In this document: piece after piece, positions 50,846 through 59,899 of the stretch | How the letters are laid out: each line of letters starts with the position of its first letter | How positions within the stretch are numbered: position 1 is the stretch's first letter | From: Candidatus Hermodarchaeota archaeon | Lineage (GTDB): Archaea; Asgardarchaeota; Hermodarchaeia; Hermodarchaeales; Hermodarchaeaceae | Assembly (NCBI GenBank): GCA_016839805.1 | Contig: JAEOTO010000007.1 | Span: forward strand, 21,171-85,170 | Reading direction: 5' to 3' | Length of the DNA: 64,000 bases | Notes under the pieces: generated by a model | What the model saw: the letters and a program-made list of their open reading frames with translations, nothing else | The model's database searches: none | Told to the model about the DNA's origin: nothing | Translations under genes and position numbers: made by a program

Positions 50846-51385
50846 TTAATGCGGTGAAATATCTACTAACAGTTTCTGAGCAATATCATTGAATAGCTGG
50901 TTCACATTTGAACCAGATTTAGCCGAAGTTTCGATGTAGAAGAGCATTCGAAATTCATCAATTATTCGCTTCACAGCATCAGGATCCACTTGTCGCTCAT
51001 TAACTAAATCCGCTTTATTTCCGACCAAAACTAGTGGAATATTGGGAGTCGATGCATAGATTTCATTTATCCAAGAAGAAATATTATCCAAACTATTTGG
51101 TCGCGTTAAATCGAACACGAGAATCGCGCAATCAGTACCACTCATGAATTGAGTACGCACCTGTCGAAAATCAGTTTGACCTGACATATCCCAGATTTGT
51201 AGTTGCACTTCATGGAGTTCGAAGCGTAATTGCTGAGATGTGATATCCACGCCAATACTAGCCTTGTAATCTTCTGAAAAAGAATCTGACACATATCTGC
51301 GAATAATACATGTCTTCCCAACGGCATAATCGCCCATCAATATGACTTTGAAGATGAACCGTTGCGGAGAGGAGGCAGCAGCCAA
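50846..51385 (-). CDS. Ras/Rab-type small GTPase, second copy
   Basis: A 179-residue GTPase. P-loop GDYAVGKTC (18-26), WDMSGQ, NKAD and TSAK are intact. In switch I, YKASIGVD has Ser where the Rab consensus (YKSTIG) has the magnesium-binding Thr; Ser can still coordinate, but this is unusual. The start is uncertain: TTG 51385 has GGAG nine bases upstream, and TTG 51400 is also in frame. It has no C-terminal cysteine. Compared with the 5.5-kb GTPase it shares GDYAVGKT and the general length. It is encoded just upstream of the eight-helix membrane gene, a possible effector. Confidence 0.92.
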   Translation of the reverse strand: MAAASSPQRFIFKVILMGDYAVGKTCIIRRYVSDSFSEDYKASIGVDITSQQLRFELHEVQLQIWDMSGQTDFRQVRTQFMSGTDCAILVFDLTRPNSLDNISSWINEIYASTPNIPLVLVGNKADLVNERQVDPDAVKRIIDEFRMLFYIETSAKSGSNVNQLFNDIAQKLLVDISPH

Positions 51386-51605
51386 GAGAAGTAACTCCAA
51401 TGATCTATCTTGTGAGAGCTATGATTCTGGATATATAGTTGCTTAATCCGATCCAATCTCTCATCCAGGAATAGCTATAGATATTCACTCTAAAATAGAT
51501 AAGAATATTTGTGTTTCGTTGCTTAGCTATCGTATTGGCTAAGGAACCCCTAAATCTCCTTGTACGGTCACTACAGCTAAATATCAGCCATACTAAGCGA
51601 ACTAC

Positions 51606-52817
51606 ATGTCTCGCATAACTGTTCTAGGGGGATGTGGCGCAGTGGGAAGTGAGGCCGTTCGTAAGTTAACTGACCTTCCTGACTTTGATGAAATCATTAT
51701 TGCTGATATCAATACTGAAACTGCAATGAAGCTAGCTGGTGAACTTGGGAATACCTGCACAGCATGCGAAGTTGATGCGTTAAATTCAGAAAGTATTAGT
51801 CAGGTTATTGATGGATCTGATGTGGTCCTCAATTGTGTTGGACCTTTCTACCGATATGGCCCACCGATACTCAAAGCTGTGATTGACTCAGGAATCAATT
51901 ATGTTGATATTTGTGACGATGTAGAACCCACACTCGAACTCCTCAATATGCATGCTACAGCAAAAAAAGCGAAGTTATCAGCTCTCATTGGCATGGGAAG
52001 TTCTCCAGGAGTTACTAATATCCTAGCAAAATTTGCTGCAGAACAGCTTCTAGAAAGTGTTGAAGCCATTGATATTTACCATGCACACGGTGGTGAACCC
52101 ACCGAAGGTGCAGCTGTAATAGCGCATCGTATCCATGCCATGACCTCTGATATTCCCATGTATCTTGAAGGCAAATTACATACAATTCGATTCTTCGATG
52201 ATATGGGGTTAGCTTTACGTGAAGAAGTTGATTTCCATCAAATTGGAAAACATCTCGTCTACCCCTATCCCCACCCTGAAACCATAACTTTGCATAAATA
52301 CATCGATTGTAAACGTGTAACCAATAAGGGAACTGTACTTCCCAATGAATATTTTCAGTTTATCATCGACTTGGTTAAGCTGGGTATCACCGATGAAGAT
52401 GCTATAGAGGTAAAAGGGCAACCAATATCCCCACGTGATTTCATTATCGCATATATTATTAGAGAACGAGAACGCTTTCTTCAGAAAACGAATTTTGGAG
52501 TACAAAGAGGATGCCTGAAAACTGTTGTCTCAGGGACAAAGCAGGGAAAACGTCACCAATATGTGTTCTCTATGTCTTCAATTGGTCGGGCGATGGGAGA
52601 AGGAACGGGTATACCAGCAGCGATTGGAGCTACTTTGATGCAACGTGGGAAAATTAGGATGAAAGGTGTATTTCCACCCGAGGCGTCTGTTAAGCCCATG
52701 GATTTCCTAGCCGTATTTCAGGAATCAGAAAAACTTGATGCAGTAACCGGAAAGGATTCACCACTTTTAGTTGAATCCATTGATGCAAAGGGAAAAGTAA
52801 AACAACTATCATTCTAA
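51606..52817 (+). CDS. Saccharopine dehydrogenase-like oxidoreductase
   Basis: A 403-residue protein with an N-terminal Rossmann domain (ITVLGGCGAVGSEAVRKL, then IIIADINTETAMKLA) and the family segment VVLNCVGPFYRYGPPILKAV, IGMGSSPGVTNILAKFAAEQ and YHAHGGEPTEGAAVIAHRIH. These are typical of the SDR-independent saccharopine dehydrogenase/YwnB-like family (COG1748), in which members reduce or oxidise amino acid adducts. The exact reaction is unknown; lysine metabolism is only one possibility. It is followed after 39 bases by the FGGY kinase gene in the same direction and may share its transcript. Confidence 0.85.
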   Translation: MSRITVLGGCGAVGSEAVRKLTDLPDFDEIIIADINTETAMKLAGELGNTCTACEVDALNSESISQVIDGSDVVLNCVGPFYRYGPPILKAVIDSGINYVDICDDVEPTLELLNMHATAKKAKLSALIGMGSSPGVTNILAKFAAEQLLESVEAIDIYHAHGGEPTEGAAVIAHRIHAMTSDIPMYLEGKLHTIRFFDDMGLALREEVDFHQIGKHLVYPYPHPETITLHKYIDCKRVTNKGTVLPNEYFQFIIDLVKLGITDEDAIEVKGQPISPRDFIIAYIIRERERFLQKTNFGVQRGCLKTVVSGTKQGKRHQYVFSMSSIGRAMGEGTGIPAAIGATLMQRGKIRMKGVFPPEASVKPMDFLAVFQESEKLDAVTGKDSPLLVESIDAKGKVKQLSF

Positions 52818-52856
52818 CTTCTAGTATAATTCACTCCCGAAGCCTATTTCAGAACC

Positions 52857-54482
52857 ATGCAACCCAATAACAATATTTCACATCATAAGGAGGCAAGCAC
52901 GATAAGCCCAGTAAGGAGTCAAGATGAATATATTCTAGCTATAGACCATGGCACTTCCGCCATGAAACCTGCAATTGTATCAACTCATGGTGAAGTTCTT
53001 GGTTGGACCTGTGAAAAGACTCCGCTCTATCTTCATCCAGGTGGAGGAGCTGAGCAAGATCCAGATGAATGGTGGCAAGCGTTTCTAACCGCTGCGAAGA
53101 ACTTGATTGATCAAGACCTTGTTCCTGTAGAAAAAATTGTAGCTGTCTGTAATACAAGCCAATGGTCAGGTACTGTTGCCGTTGATGAGACTGGCCAACA
53201 CCTCATGAATGCTGTGATCTGGATGGATTCCCGTGGCGAACCCTATATCCGAAAAAAGCTTCAAGGACTCATTAACATCCAGGGCTATTCTTTGTTCAAC
53301 TTGTTAAGATGGTTAAGAAAAACCGCTGGAATACCTACAAAGAGCGGAAAAGACCCAATAGCACACATTCTCTACATCCAAAACGAACATCCAGACATCT
53401 ATGATCAAACTCACATGTTTCTTGAACCAACTGACTACATTAACTTCAGATTAACTGGTGAATACGCTTCTTCTCCCTCTTCGATGATGCTCCATTGGGT
53501 GACTAACATCCGTGATATCAATAATATCCGATATGATGATGATCTAATCAAACGTCTGGGGATTCATAAGGATAAACTGCCAATCCTAAAACAATCGATT
53601 GACGTATTAGGTACAATCCAGTCTGATGTCGCTTCAGCCATTGGTCTCCAAGAAGATGTGAAAGTGTTTGTAAGTACATCAGATATTCCTTCAGCGGTTA
53701 TTGGGTCAGGAGCTGTTCGAGATTTTGAAGGACACATCTATATCGGCACGAGTAGCTGGTTAACTTGTCATGTGCCTTACAAGAAAACCGATATCGATAG
53801 TAACATCGCATCTTTACCCTCGGCAATTCCTGGTCGCTATTTCATTGCGAATGAACAAGAAACAGCGGGTGCCTGCTTAACCTACCTCCGCGATCAAGTC
53901 TTTTATCCAGACGATGAAACTAAATGCGGAAACCAAGCTGTCTACCAAGAATTTGACCGTATTGCTGAAGAAGCACCCGCAGGAAGCAATAATATCATCT
54001 TTACTCCCTGGCTGTACGGAGAACGGACTCCCGTAGAAGACCATACCCTTCGAGGTGCCTTCTTTAACCTATCCTTAGATAGTGAAAAACGCCATCTTAT
54101 CCGTGCAGTCTTCGAAGGCGTAGCCTATAACAGCCGTTGGGTTCTCAATGCTATCGAAAAATTCATTAAAGGACCACTTGACAAACTCAATATCATCGGA
54201 GGGGGAGCACAATCCGACATTTGGTGTCAAATCTATGCGGATATATTAAACCGCAACATCCACCAAGTTCATGATCCCCTTCAGGCGAATGCACGAGGGG
54301 CTGCATTCATTGCCAGTGTTGGCCTGGGTCATATTACCTTTGAGGAGATTCCAAATCTGATTAAAATTTCAAAGGTCTATAAACCAAATCCTGAACATCG
54401 AGCACTCTATGACTCGCTCTTTGATGAATATATTGGCATTTACAAGACGAATAGGGCATTTTATAGACGTATCAACGACTAG
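52857..54482 (+). CDS. FGGY-family carbohydrate kinase (xylulokinase-like)
   Basis: A 541-residue sugar kinase. ILAIDHGTSAMKPAIVSTHG is the first phosphate loop; EQDPDEWWQAF is the FGGY N-terminal motif; IWMDSRGEP holds the catalytic aspartate region; VYIGTSSWLTCH and RAVFEGVAYNSRWVL with IGGGAQSDIWCQIYADIL form the second domain and the nucleotide site. It would phosphorylate a pentulose or polyol, with xylulose as one candidate. The first 27 residues before the domain look like a flexible extension, so a later start is possible. It is next to the saccharopine-dehydrogenase-like gene. Confidence 0.9.
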   Translation: MQPNNNISHHKEASTISPVRSQDEYILAIDHGTSAMKPAIVSTHGEVLGWTCEKTPLYLHPGGGAEQDPDEWWQAFLTAAKNLIDQDLVPVEKIVAVCNTSQWSGTVAVDETGQHLMNAVIWMDSRGEPYIRKKLQGLINIQGYSLFNLLRWLRKTAGIPTKSGKDPIAHILYIQNEHPDIYDQTHMFLEPTDYINFRLTGEYASSPSSMMLHWVTNIRDINNIRYDDDLIKRLGIHKDKLPILKQSIDVLGTIQSDVASAIGLQEDVKVFVSTSDIPSAVIGSGAVRDFEGHIYIGTSSWLTCHVPYKKTDIDSNIASLPSAIPGRYFIANEQETAGACLTYLRDQVFYPDDETKCGNQAVYQEFDRIAEEAPAGSNNIIFTPWLYGERTPVEDHTLRGAFFNLSLDSEKRHLIRAVFEGVAYNSRWVLNAIEKFIKGPLDKLNIIGGGAQSDIWCQIYADILNRNIHQVHDPLQANARGAAFIASVGLGHITFEEIPNLIKISKVYKPNPEHRALYDSLFDEYIGIYKTNRAFYRRIND

Positions 54483-54505
54483 GATTTGGAATCATTGATA
54501 GGGAC

Positions 54506-54895
54506 TCATTTTTTCTTCGGAAGTGCATCTAGCCACTTAGACCTATCAAAATATACTTCATTCCGAGTGATTTTTCCATCATCCACTTCCACGATATCCA
54601 TACCATACAAAACGATCTTCTTTTTACCAACCGGGATGACTGCCCTCCACTTCCCAGTAAACCCCCGTAAGGTTGGAAATACCTCGACAACTTCCCACAC
54701 CCAATTCGGATTGGCTGCAAGAAGCTTTGTGAAATATTCCCTCAGCTGATCATGACCCTGAATTCCTTCTGGATTAGCAGGATCGAGGTAGAAGGCATTT
54801 TCTGCATAAAACCTTAGCAATTTTTCAGGTTCATTCCCTGTCCAGGCAGGTAACCATTTACGGCAAAACTCAAGAATATAAGCCTCTTCAGACAT
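54506..54895 (-). CDS. NTF2/SnoaL-like protein
   Basis: A 129-residue protein of the cone-shaped NTF2-like fold: LEFCRKWLPAWTGNEPEKLL, then YAENAFYLDPANPEGIQGHD (a His-Asp pair in the pocket), WRAVIPVGKKKIVLYGMDIV and KITRNEVYFDRS. Members act as small enzymes or binding proteins; substrate is unknown. ATG 54895 is preferred because AAGGGA lies upstream; ATG 54910 is in frame. It is convergent with the FGGY kinase gene. Confidence 0.82.
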   Translation of the reverse strand: MSEEAYILEFCRKWLPAWTGNEPEKLLRFYAENAFYLDPANPEGIQGHDQLREYFTKLLAANPNWVWEVVEVFPTLRGFTGKWRAVIPVGKKKIVLYGMDIVEVDDGKITRNEVYFDRSKWLDALPKKK

Positions 54896-55124
54896 TGCAC
54901 ATCCCTTCATCCATTATCAATGGGGTTTAATTATTTAATCGTTCATTCTGAATGCCCTTTGTAAAAATCAATTCGTTATAATTATAAAAAACTAACTTGC
55001 TATCAAAGCCAAAATTTTTTTCTTTACTGGGCAAAATCAGTAAATAGTGAACATTGAAAAATAGCTTCTCGAAGTCCTGAATCTAAATAATCTCATTTGT
55101 GATGCAAGACAACTGATAAATAAT

Positions 55125-57971
55125 TTGAAACGAAAACAATTACTGGGATATATTAGACGAGTTGGGGAAACATTGCAAAAAGGCTTAGTACTTTGGAGCA
55201 TTGTCTTTATTCTATTGACGGTAGGATTCATTCCAGTTACAGTCGTACAGGATATGAATCCCGCGCCATTGCAAACGACTATTCCGTCGTATTCAGGTTC
55301 AGGTACTAGCTTTGATGTATTTGAATTCACTCAAAACGAAAGTCAAACCATTACTAATGGCCGTAATGATACTTCATTTACCTATCTGTCTAATTGGTTT
55401 CCACCAAACTATTTTGGATACCGACTTCTCGCCGATATTAGTAATCTTAAGAAAACAGTAAACCCGGTAAGCAATGGTGATTTTGAAAAATATCCTGAGG
55501 TTGGAAATAATTGGACATTAACCCATCCTGATCCAGCAGTTATCAGTTCGGCAACCAATACTTCAGGGGGTAATCCAGGATCTTGTCTAGAAGTTAAGCT
55601 TCTAAACGATCGATTGCCATCTACGGGAATATCCCAAATTAATAATAACTTTGAATACACATCTGAATTGTTACCTGATTCTCTTTCAGTATCCTTTGAT
55701 ATTCGATTTTCAAGTAATATTACCAAAGCAAGTTGGCTACAAGTAAGCGTGCTTATTTTAGATGACAATGGAAATCCCAAAGGTCTGTGGGTCCAATCTA
55801 CTTCTACCTTTTTCAACACGTCATGGACCCATGTCAGTTTCTTAACATTTTTTATTAATGGATCAACAACCCTCAGGATATCTGTTGAAAAAAATGATGG
55901 ATCTAATCTTCGCGTTGATGGACTCATCTATTTTGATAATTTTGAGTATTTAATCGGTTCAGATACAACACCAAGCGAAGTTGAATTAACTCTCAATGAA
56001 ACCAGTGTAGTGAATACGTTTGGTTCGAATGGTGAAGTTAACATTTACGCGGATTCTATTCTAAAGGAAGAAATCAGCATTTCAAATGCTTGGAATGCGA
56101 CACAGGTCTTTTCATTCAATTCTACTGTATCGATTACCTTCGATTATCAATATATTATGTATATAAAATCTGTAGCTGCTGAATCTGCATCATCTTGGTT
56201 TAATGTGCAAATAAATACGGATCCAAATTGGATAATCAATTATACTGTTTCACCAGGACACATTCCACCAGGATATCAAGGTTACCAATTCGGACTCTAC
56301 CTCCCTGAAGAATGGGTTTTATCATTGATTCGCAATGAAATCGGAAATATAATTACGAGTTATCACTACAACTCTACGACCCAATTTCTTATAATAGAAG
56401 ATCCCTTGACTATACCAGGCGACACCTTTTCAATTCATTCCTCAAGTCTAAATTATGTCTCTGAAATATACATTCAGAAAAGTTCTACTACAATAGGTCC
56501 ATGGTCCAATATATCTTCAGATGACTATTTCATCATTGGAGAGTACCTCCGTGTATATGGCGTAATTACAGACCTAAGCAGTTTGGATAATAATGGAAAC
56601 GTTTCAATTATGTTACCCAACGGAACGTTGTGTCACAGTGATACATCTATTTCATTTAATTCAACGACTAATACGATGACCAGTACAGCATGGATGGTGG
56701 AATCCTTATGCGAACCCTTTGCAGGTGAATCTTGTTTCGTCCTCGTGAGCTATGATTCGACAAACCAATGTGGATTTCGATCTCATCCCTTTCTAACGAT
56801 GAACCAAGCGAAGGCGACTTTGAATTCACCTGTGCCAGACTCCATAATAGGTTGGGAAGGCCTAACAATCAATGTTACTTGGCAAAATTCACTAACAGAC
56901 AATTATATCTCGGATGCCATTGTGATATTACGCTATACTGATGAATTTAACCAAATCCAATTTATTGAAATGTCTTCAAATGGATATGGCTCATACTCTA
57001 TCCGATTATCCACACACAATTTTAATCCCGCTTCTTTGCTGACTTTTAATATTGAATTTTTAAATAGGGGTTATGTAAATGCAACCTATGCCGCAGGAAC
57101 ATCCTTAGATTTCACTATTACGGTGAATACAGGAGTTCCACCTGTGGTTTTTGGTATTCCAACAGTTTTTCTCTTACTCGCTTTACTATTGATTTTACTT
57201 ATTGGATCAATTGGATTAGCCTACCGAGTCTATGACCGAAGAATAATTATTCCACGCCAGATTGCCCATCAAAAAATGCTCCAACAAGTTCTCGATATGT
57301 TCAACGATGTAACTAATTTATCACGTATCCTTGTGCTTCATCGTGATAGTGGAATAGCAATTTTTGATCCCTTCCAAGAAAAAGGAATGGATGCATCGAT
57401 AATGGGTGGTTTTCTCTCAGCAATACAGGCATTCGCTATTGATGTAGCGAACGGAGCAGAAGATGAAGAATTAAAAATGAGAACACGCCTTTCAGAGATT
57501 ACCTATGAAGGGTTCCGCGTAATCATCCATGATGGTCAATTAGTCCGAACAGTACTTGTTTACAAGGGAACACCTAGTGAAACATTGAAAGAAAGTATTA
57601 ACACATTTACAATAAGATTTGAGGACCGATACCATGATGTTATAGAAAAGAAAGGAAATCAACCAGGATTATACAGCGAAGCTACAGATCTAGTTGAAGA
57701 CATTTTCCATGTGTCCTTGCTTTTTCCGCATACTGTCGAAGCCAAAGTTGCGAATATAAAGCTCACAGATCTAGAAAGCCGATTACACTACATTGCCCTA
57801 GACCTTACGAAGAACCGAGAATATCTATACCTCCAAGAAATTGTGCGTTCATATTTAGAAACCACACAGAAGAATCCACTTGAGCTTCTCAATGCAATCA
57901 GTCAATTACGCGAAAAACATCTCCTAGTACCAACAGATTTTTTCAATCTAGCGAATTCTTCTTCGAACTAA
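55125..57971 (+). CDS. Membrane receptor-like protein with cytosolic longin-like domain
   Basis: A 948-residue single-span protein. A signal sequence (about residues 14-40) is followed by roughly 630 extracellular residues rich in sequons, with a beta-sandwich segment resembling carbohydrate-binding or LamG folds (GDFEKYPEVGNNWTL, then LRVDGLIYFDNFE). A transmembrane helix lies at about 677-705. The intracellular part (722-850) has LQQVLDMFNDV, ILVLHRDSGIAIFD, MGGFLSAIQAFAIDV, YEGFRVIIHDG and TIRFEDRYHDVI, the pattern of longin/roadblock-like domains of Asgard proteins, followed by a helical end. Such domains bind small GTPases in eukaryotes. The start is TTG 55125 without a ribosome site, perhaps a short-leader transcript. 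Confidence 0.8.
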   Translation: MKRKQLLGYIRRVGETLQKGLVLWSIVFILLTVGFIPVTVVQDMNPAPLQTTIPSYSGSGTSFDVFEFTQNESQTITNGRNDTSFTYLSNWFPPNYFGYRLLADISNLKKTVNPVSNGDFEKYPEVGNNWTLTHPDPAVISSATNTSGGNPGSCLEVKLLNDRLPSTGISQINNNFEYTSELLPDSLSVSFDIRFSSNITKASWLQVSVLILDDNGNPKGLWVQSTSTFFNTSWTHVSFLTFFINGSTTLRISVEKNDGSNLRVDGLIYFDNFEYLIGSDTTPSEVELTLNETSVVNTFGSNGEVNIYADSILKEEISISNAWNATQVFSFNSTVSITFDYQYIMYIKSVAAESASSWFNVQINTDPNWIINYTVSPGHIPPGYQGYQFGLYLPEEWVLSLIRNEIGNIITSYHYNSTTQFLIIEDPLTIPGDTFSIHSSSLNYVSEIYIQKSSTTIGPWSNISSDDYFIIGEYLRVYGVITDLSSLDNNGNVSIMLPNGTLCHSDTSISFNSTTNTMTSTAWMVESLCEPFAGESCFVLVSYDSTNQCGFRSHPFLTMNQAKATLNSPVPDSIIGWEGLTINVTWQNSLTDNYISDAIVILRYTDEFNQIQFIEMSSNGYGSYSIRLSTHNFNPASLLTFNIEFLNRGYVNATYAAGTSLDFTITVNTGVPPVVFGIPTVFLLLALLLILLIGSIGLAYRVYDRRIIIPRQIAHQKMLQQVLDMFNDVTNLSRILVLHRDSGIAIFDPFQEKGMDASIMGGFLSAIQAFAIDVANGAEDEELKMRTRLSEITYEGFRVIIHDGQLVRTVLVYKGTPSETLKESINTFTIRFEDRYHDVIEKKGNQPGLYSEATDLVEDIFHVSLLFPHTVEAKVANIKLTDLESRLHYIALDLTKNREYLYLQEIVRSYLETTQKNPLELLNAISQLREKHLLVPTDFFNLANSSSN

Positions 57972-58010
57972 CTTAACTCTTACAAATGACAATTAATTTG
58001 GGTTCGATGG

Positions 58011-59714
58011 TTATTCTTCTACAGGTCGTCGTAGATACCAAATAGCAAATACCATGACAAGTACGATGACGATTACTCCAATGAGTATGACAATCGGAAG
58101 AGTTGATGGAATGAAGGTAATTGAAAGCTCGAATTTACCAGAGATAGTTGCTGGAAGCTGTGAACTCCGACCAGCTGCATCGGAAGCCGTAAACCAGTAA
58201 GAGATAGTTTCACCAGTTACAAAGGTTACTGGTATGGTAAATTGATAGATGTCATCGGAGACTTTGTTCATTAAAACAACGTGTTCTGGTCCTCCTTCCA
58301 CATGAAATGTCAATTCCACCCGGTCAACGAAATCATCATCTGTAACGTTAACAGATAGAGTGATCGGAGTATCAGTCGACGCAAAACCTGGAGGAGTGTG
58401 AGAAATCAGTGGATTAGCCATATCTTGTTTGGCAAAGAAAATATCTTGATCAGTGATTTTACGTCCATCAGTCCAGACTATATAGAGCTTTCCAGTGGGT
58501 CCTGTCCGGAGAGTAAAATAATCACCAGGGCGAGTGAAGGTAAGTGGAAATCCCTCACTAGTGATTTTGACATTCTCGCTGAAAGTGGCTCCACCATCGG
58601 TCGATTGACTATAATAGATGTCCCATTCATCATTTCTTGCATCAAGCCAGGCAACATGGACAGTATCTTCAGCATCAATGTGCATTTCGACCATGCGTTG
58701 CATTCCTGTGCTAACATCGTTAACCTGTACAGGTATAGACCAACTATTTCCTCCATCAGTAGATTTTGTCACATAGACTTCCCGGTTTGCTGCAGATCCT
58801 GCTGCAAAGCAAATATACACATTGTGATTACTGTCAGTCGCACAAACTGTGATTAATGCAATGTCCTGGTATCCCCAAGTATTGACTTGTATTGGTGCTG
58901 TCCAGCTATTCCCAAAATCAACAGATTTTGTGATGTAAATCCTATCAGGAGCACTTTGAAAGTAATCCCAAGTTGTCGCGTAAAGTGTTCCGTTTGGTGT
59001 ACAAGTAATGTAGGGTATTCCTCCACGATCCTCCCATTCACCAAGAGCTAATGTTGGTTCAAATGAAGCCCCGCCATTAGTTGATTTGGTGAAAACAAGA
59101 CGTGCGTTGGAATCCGTGTAGAAATGGTCCCACATCATATAGAGATTTCCAGCAGCATCTACGCACATGGTTTCCTTGTCATCAAAACCGGTTGTGTCAC
59201 TGGCCTGGGTCGGAGATTGCCAAGTAACTCCACCATCGGTGGTTTTTGCCACTCCCATCCCTTCACCAGCTTCATATTCTAAGAAAACGAAATATGCGTT
59301 ATCTGCAGTATCTGATACAAGCCATGGATCTGATTGCGCTCCACCTGGAGCGATAGGTTCCATGAGAATGTTAGGACTGAAGGTGTGTCCTTCATCCGTA
59401 GTATAACAGAATCCAACTCGAAGTCCAGGCCCCGCATGAGTATCGGCTTCTTTCCAGCCAACTAATATGCGACCTGTACTGAGCACGGTAAGTGTTGGCT
59501 CCACTTGTTCCGGATATGGTGAACTTCCGTCTATTACATCGATATTTAATCCGAATTTTACATCATCAGCGTGGAGGGGGGCTTGAAATGACACTTTGTC
59601 TGATGAAAAATCAGATACTCTGAAATGAAAGGACATAAGGGAAATTGGAAAAATCAGACTTTGTGAACCCAGCAAAAAAACACAAAGAAGAATGAGTGAA
59701 CCTGATTTTCGCAT
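58011..59714 (-). CDS. Secreted BNR/sialidase-like beta-propeller protein
   Basis: A 567-residue surface protein. A signal peptide starts MRKSGSLILLCVFLLGS. The main body is a sialidase-type propeller with Asp-box motifs (TTDGGVTWQ, STNGGASFE, STDGGNSWS, STDGGATFS), then an Ig-like domain (ITLSVNVTDDDFVDRVELTF) and a C-terminal helix (TLPIVILIGVIVIVLVMVFA) with RRP tail. The anchor lacks PGF, so it may be held in the membrane without sortase processing. AGGGTG precedes ATG 59714, chosen over ATG 59735. Glycan cleavage is possible, but catalytic residues were not verified. Confidence 0.85.
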   Translation of the reverse strand: MRKSGSLILLCVFLLGSQSLIFPISLMSFHFRVSDFSSDKVSFQAPLHADDVKFGLNIDVIDGSSPYPEQVEPTLTVLSTGRILVGWKEADTHAGPGLRVGFCYTTDEGHTFSPNILMEPIAPGGAQSDPWLVSDTADNAYFVFLEYEAGEGMGVAKTTDGGVTWQSPTQASDTTGFDDKETMCVDAAGNLYMMWDHFYTDSNARLVFTKSTNGGASFEPTLALGEWEDRGGIPYITCTPNGTLYATTWDYFQSAPDRIYITKSVDFGNSWTAPIQVNTWGYQDIALITVCATDSNHNVYICFAAGSAANREVYVTKSTDGGNSWSIPVQVNDVSTGMQRMVEMHIDAEDTVHVAWLDARNDEWDIYYSQSTDGGATFSENVKITSEGFPLTFTRPGDYFTLRTGPTGKLYIVWTDGRKITDQDIFFAKQDMANPLISHTPPGFASTDTPITLSVNVTDDDFVDRVELTFHVEGGPEHVVLMNKVSDDIYQFTIPVTFVTGETISYWFTASDAAGRSSQLPATISGKFELSITFIPSTLPIVILIGVIVIVLVMVFAIWYLRRPVEE

Positions 59715-59899
59715 TGTAAACACCCTAAGGTACATTCCATGTCGGAATTTCTGGTTAAAAACGTCGTTAATACGGCACCGAGTCTAAGCTGAAATTTATT
59801 CGGGATTTTTCGCTGGTTCCTAACACTTATGTAAACTAGCTCACTGTGCAAACTCCTTCACCCGCCAATGTTCAGAAGGAACAACTAGGTGAATCCGCA

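Noticed and set aside
54486..54749. 87-codon plus-strand frame
   Set aside because: Antisense shadow of the NTF2-like gene.
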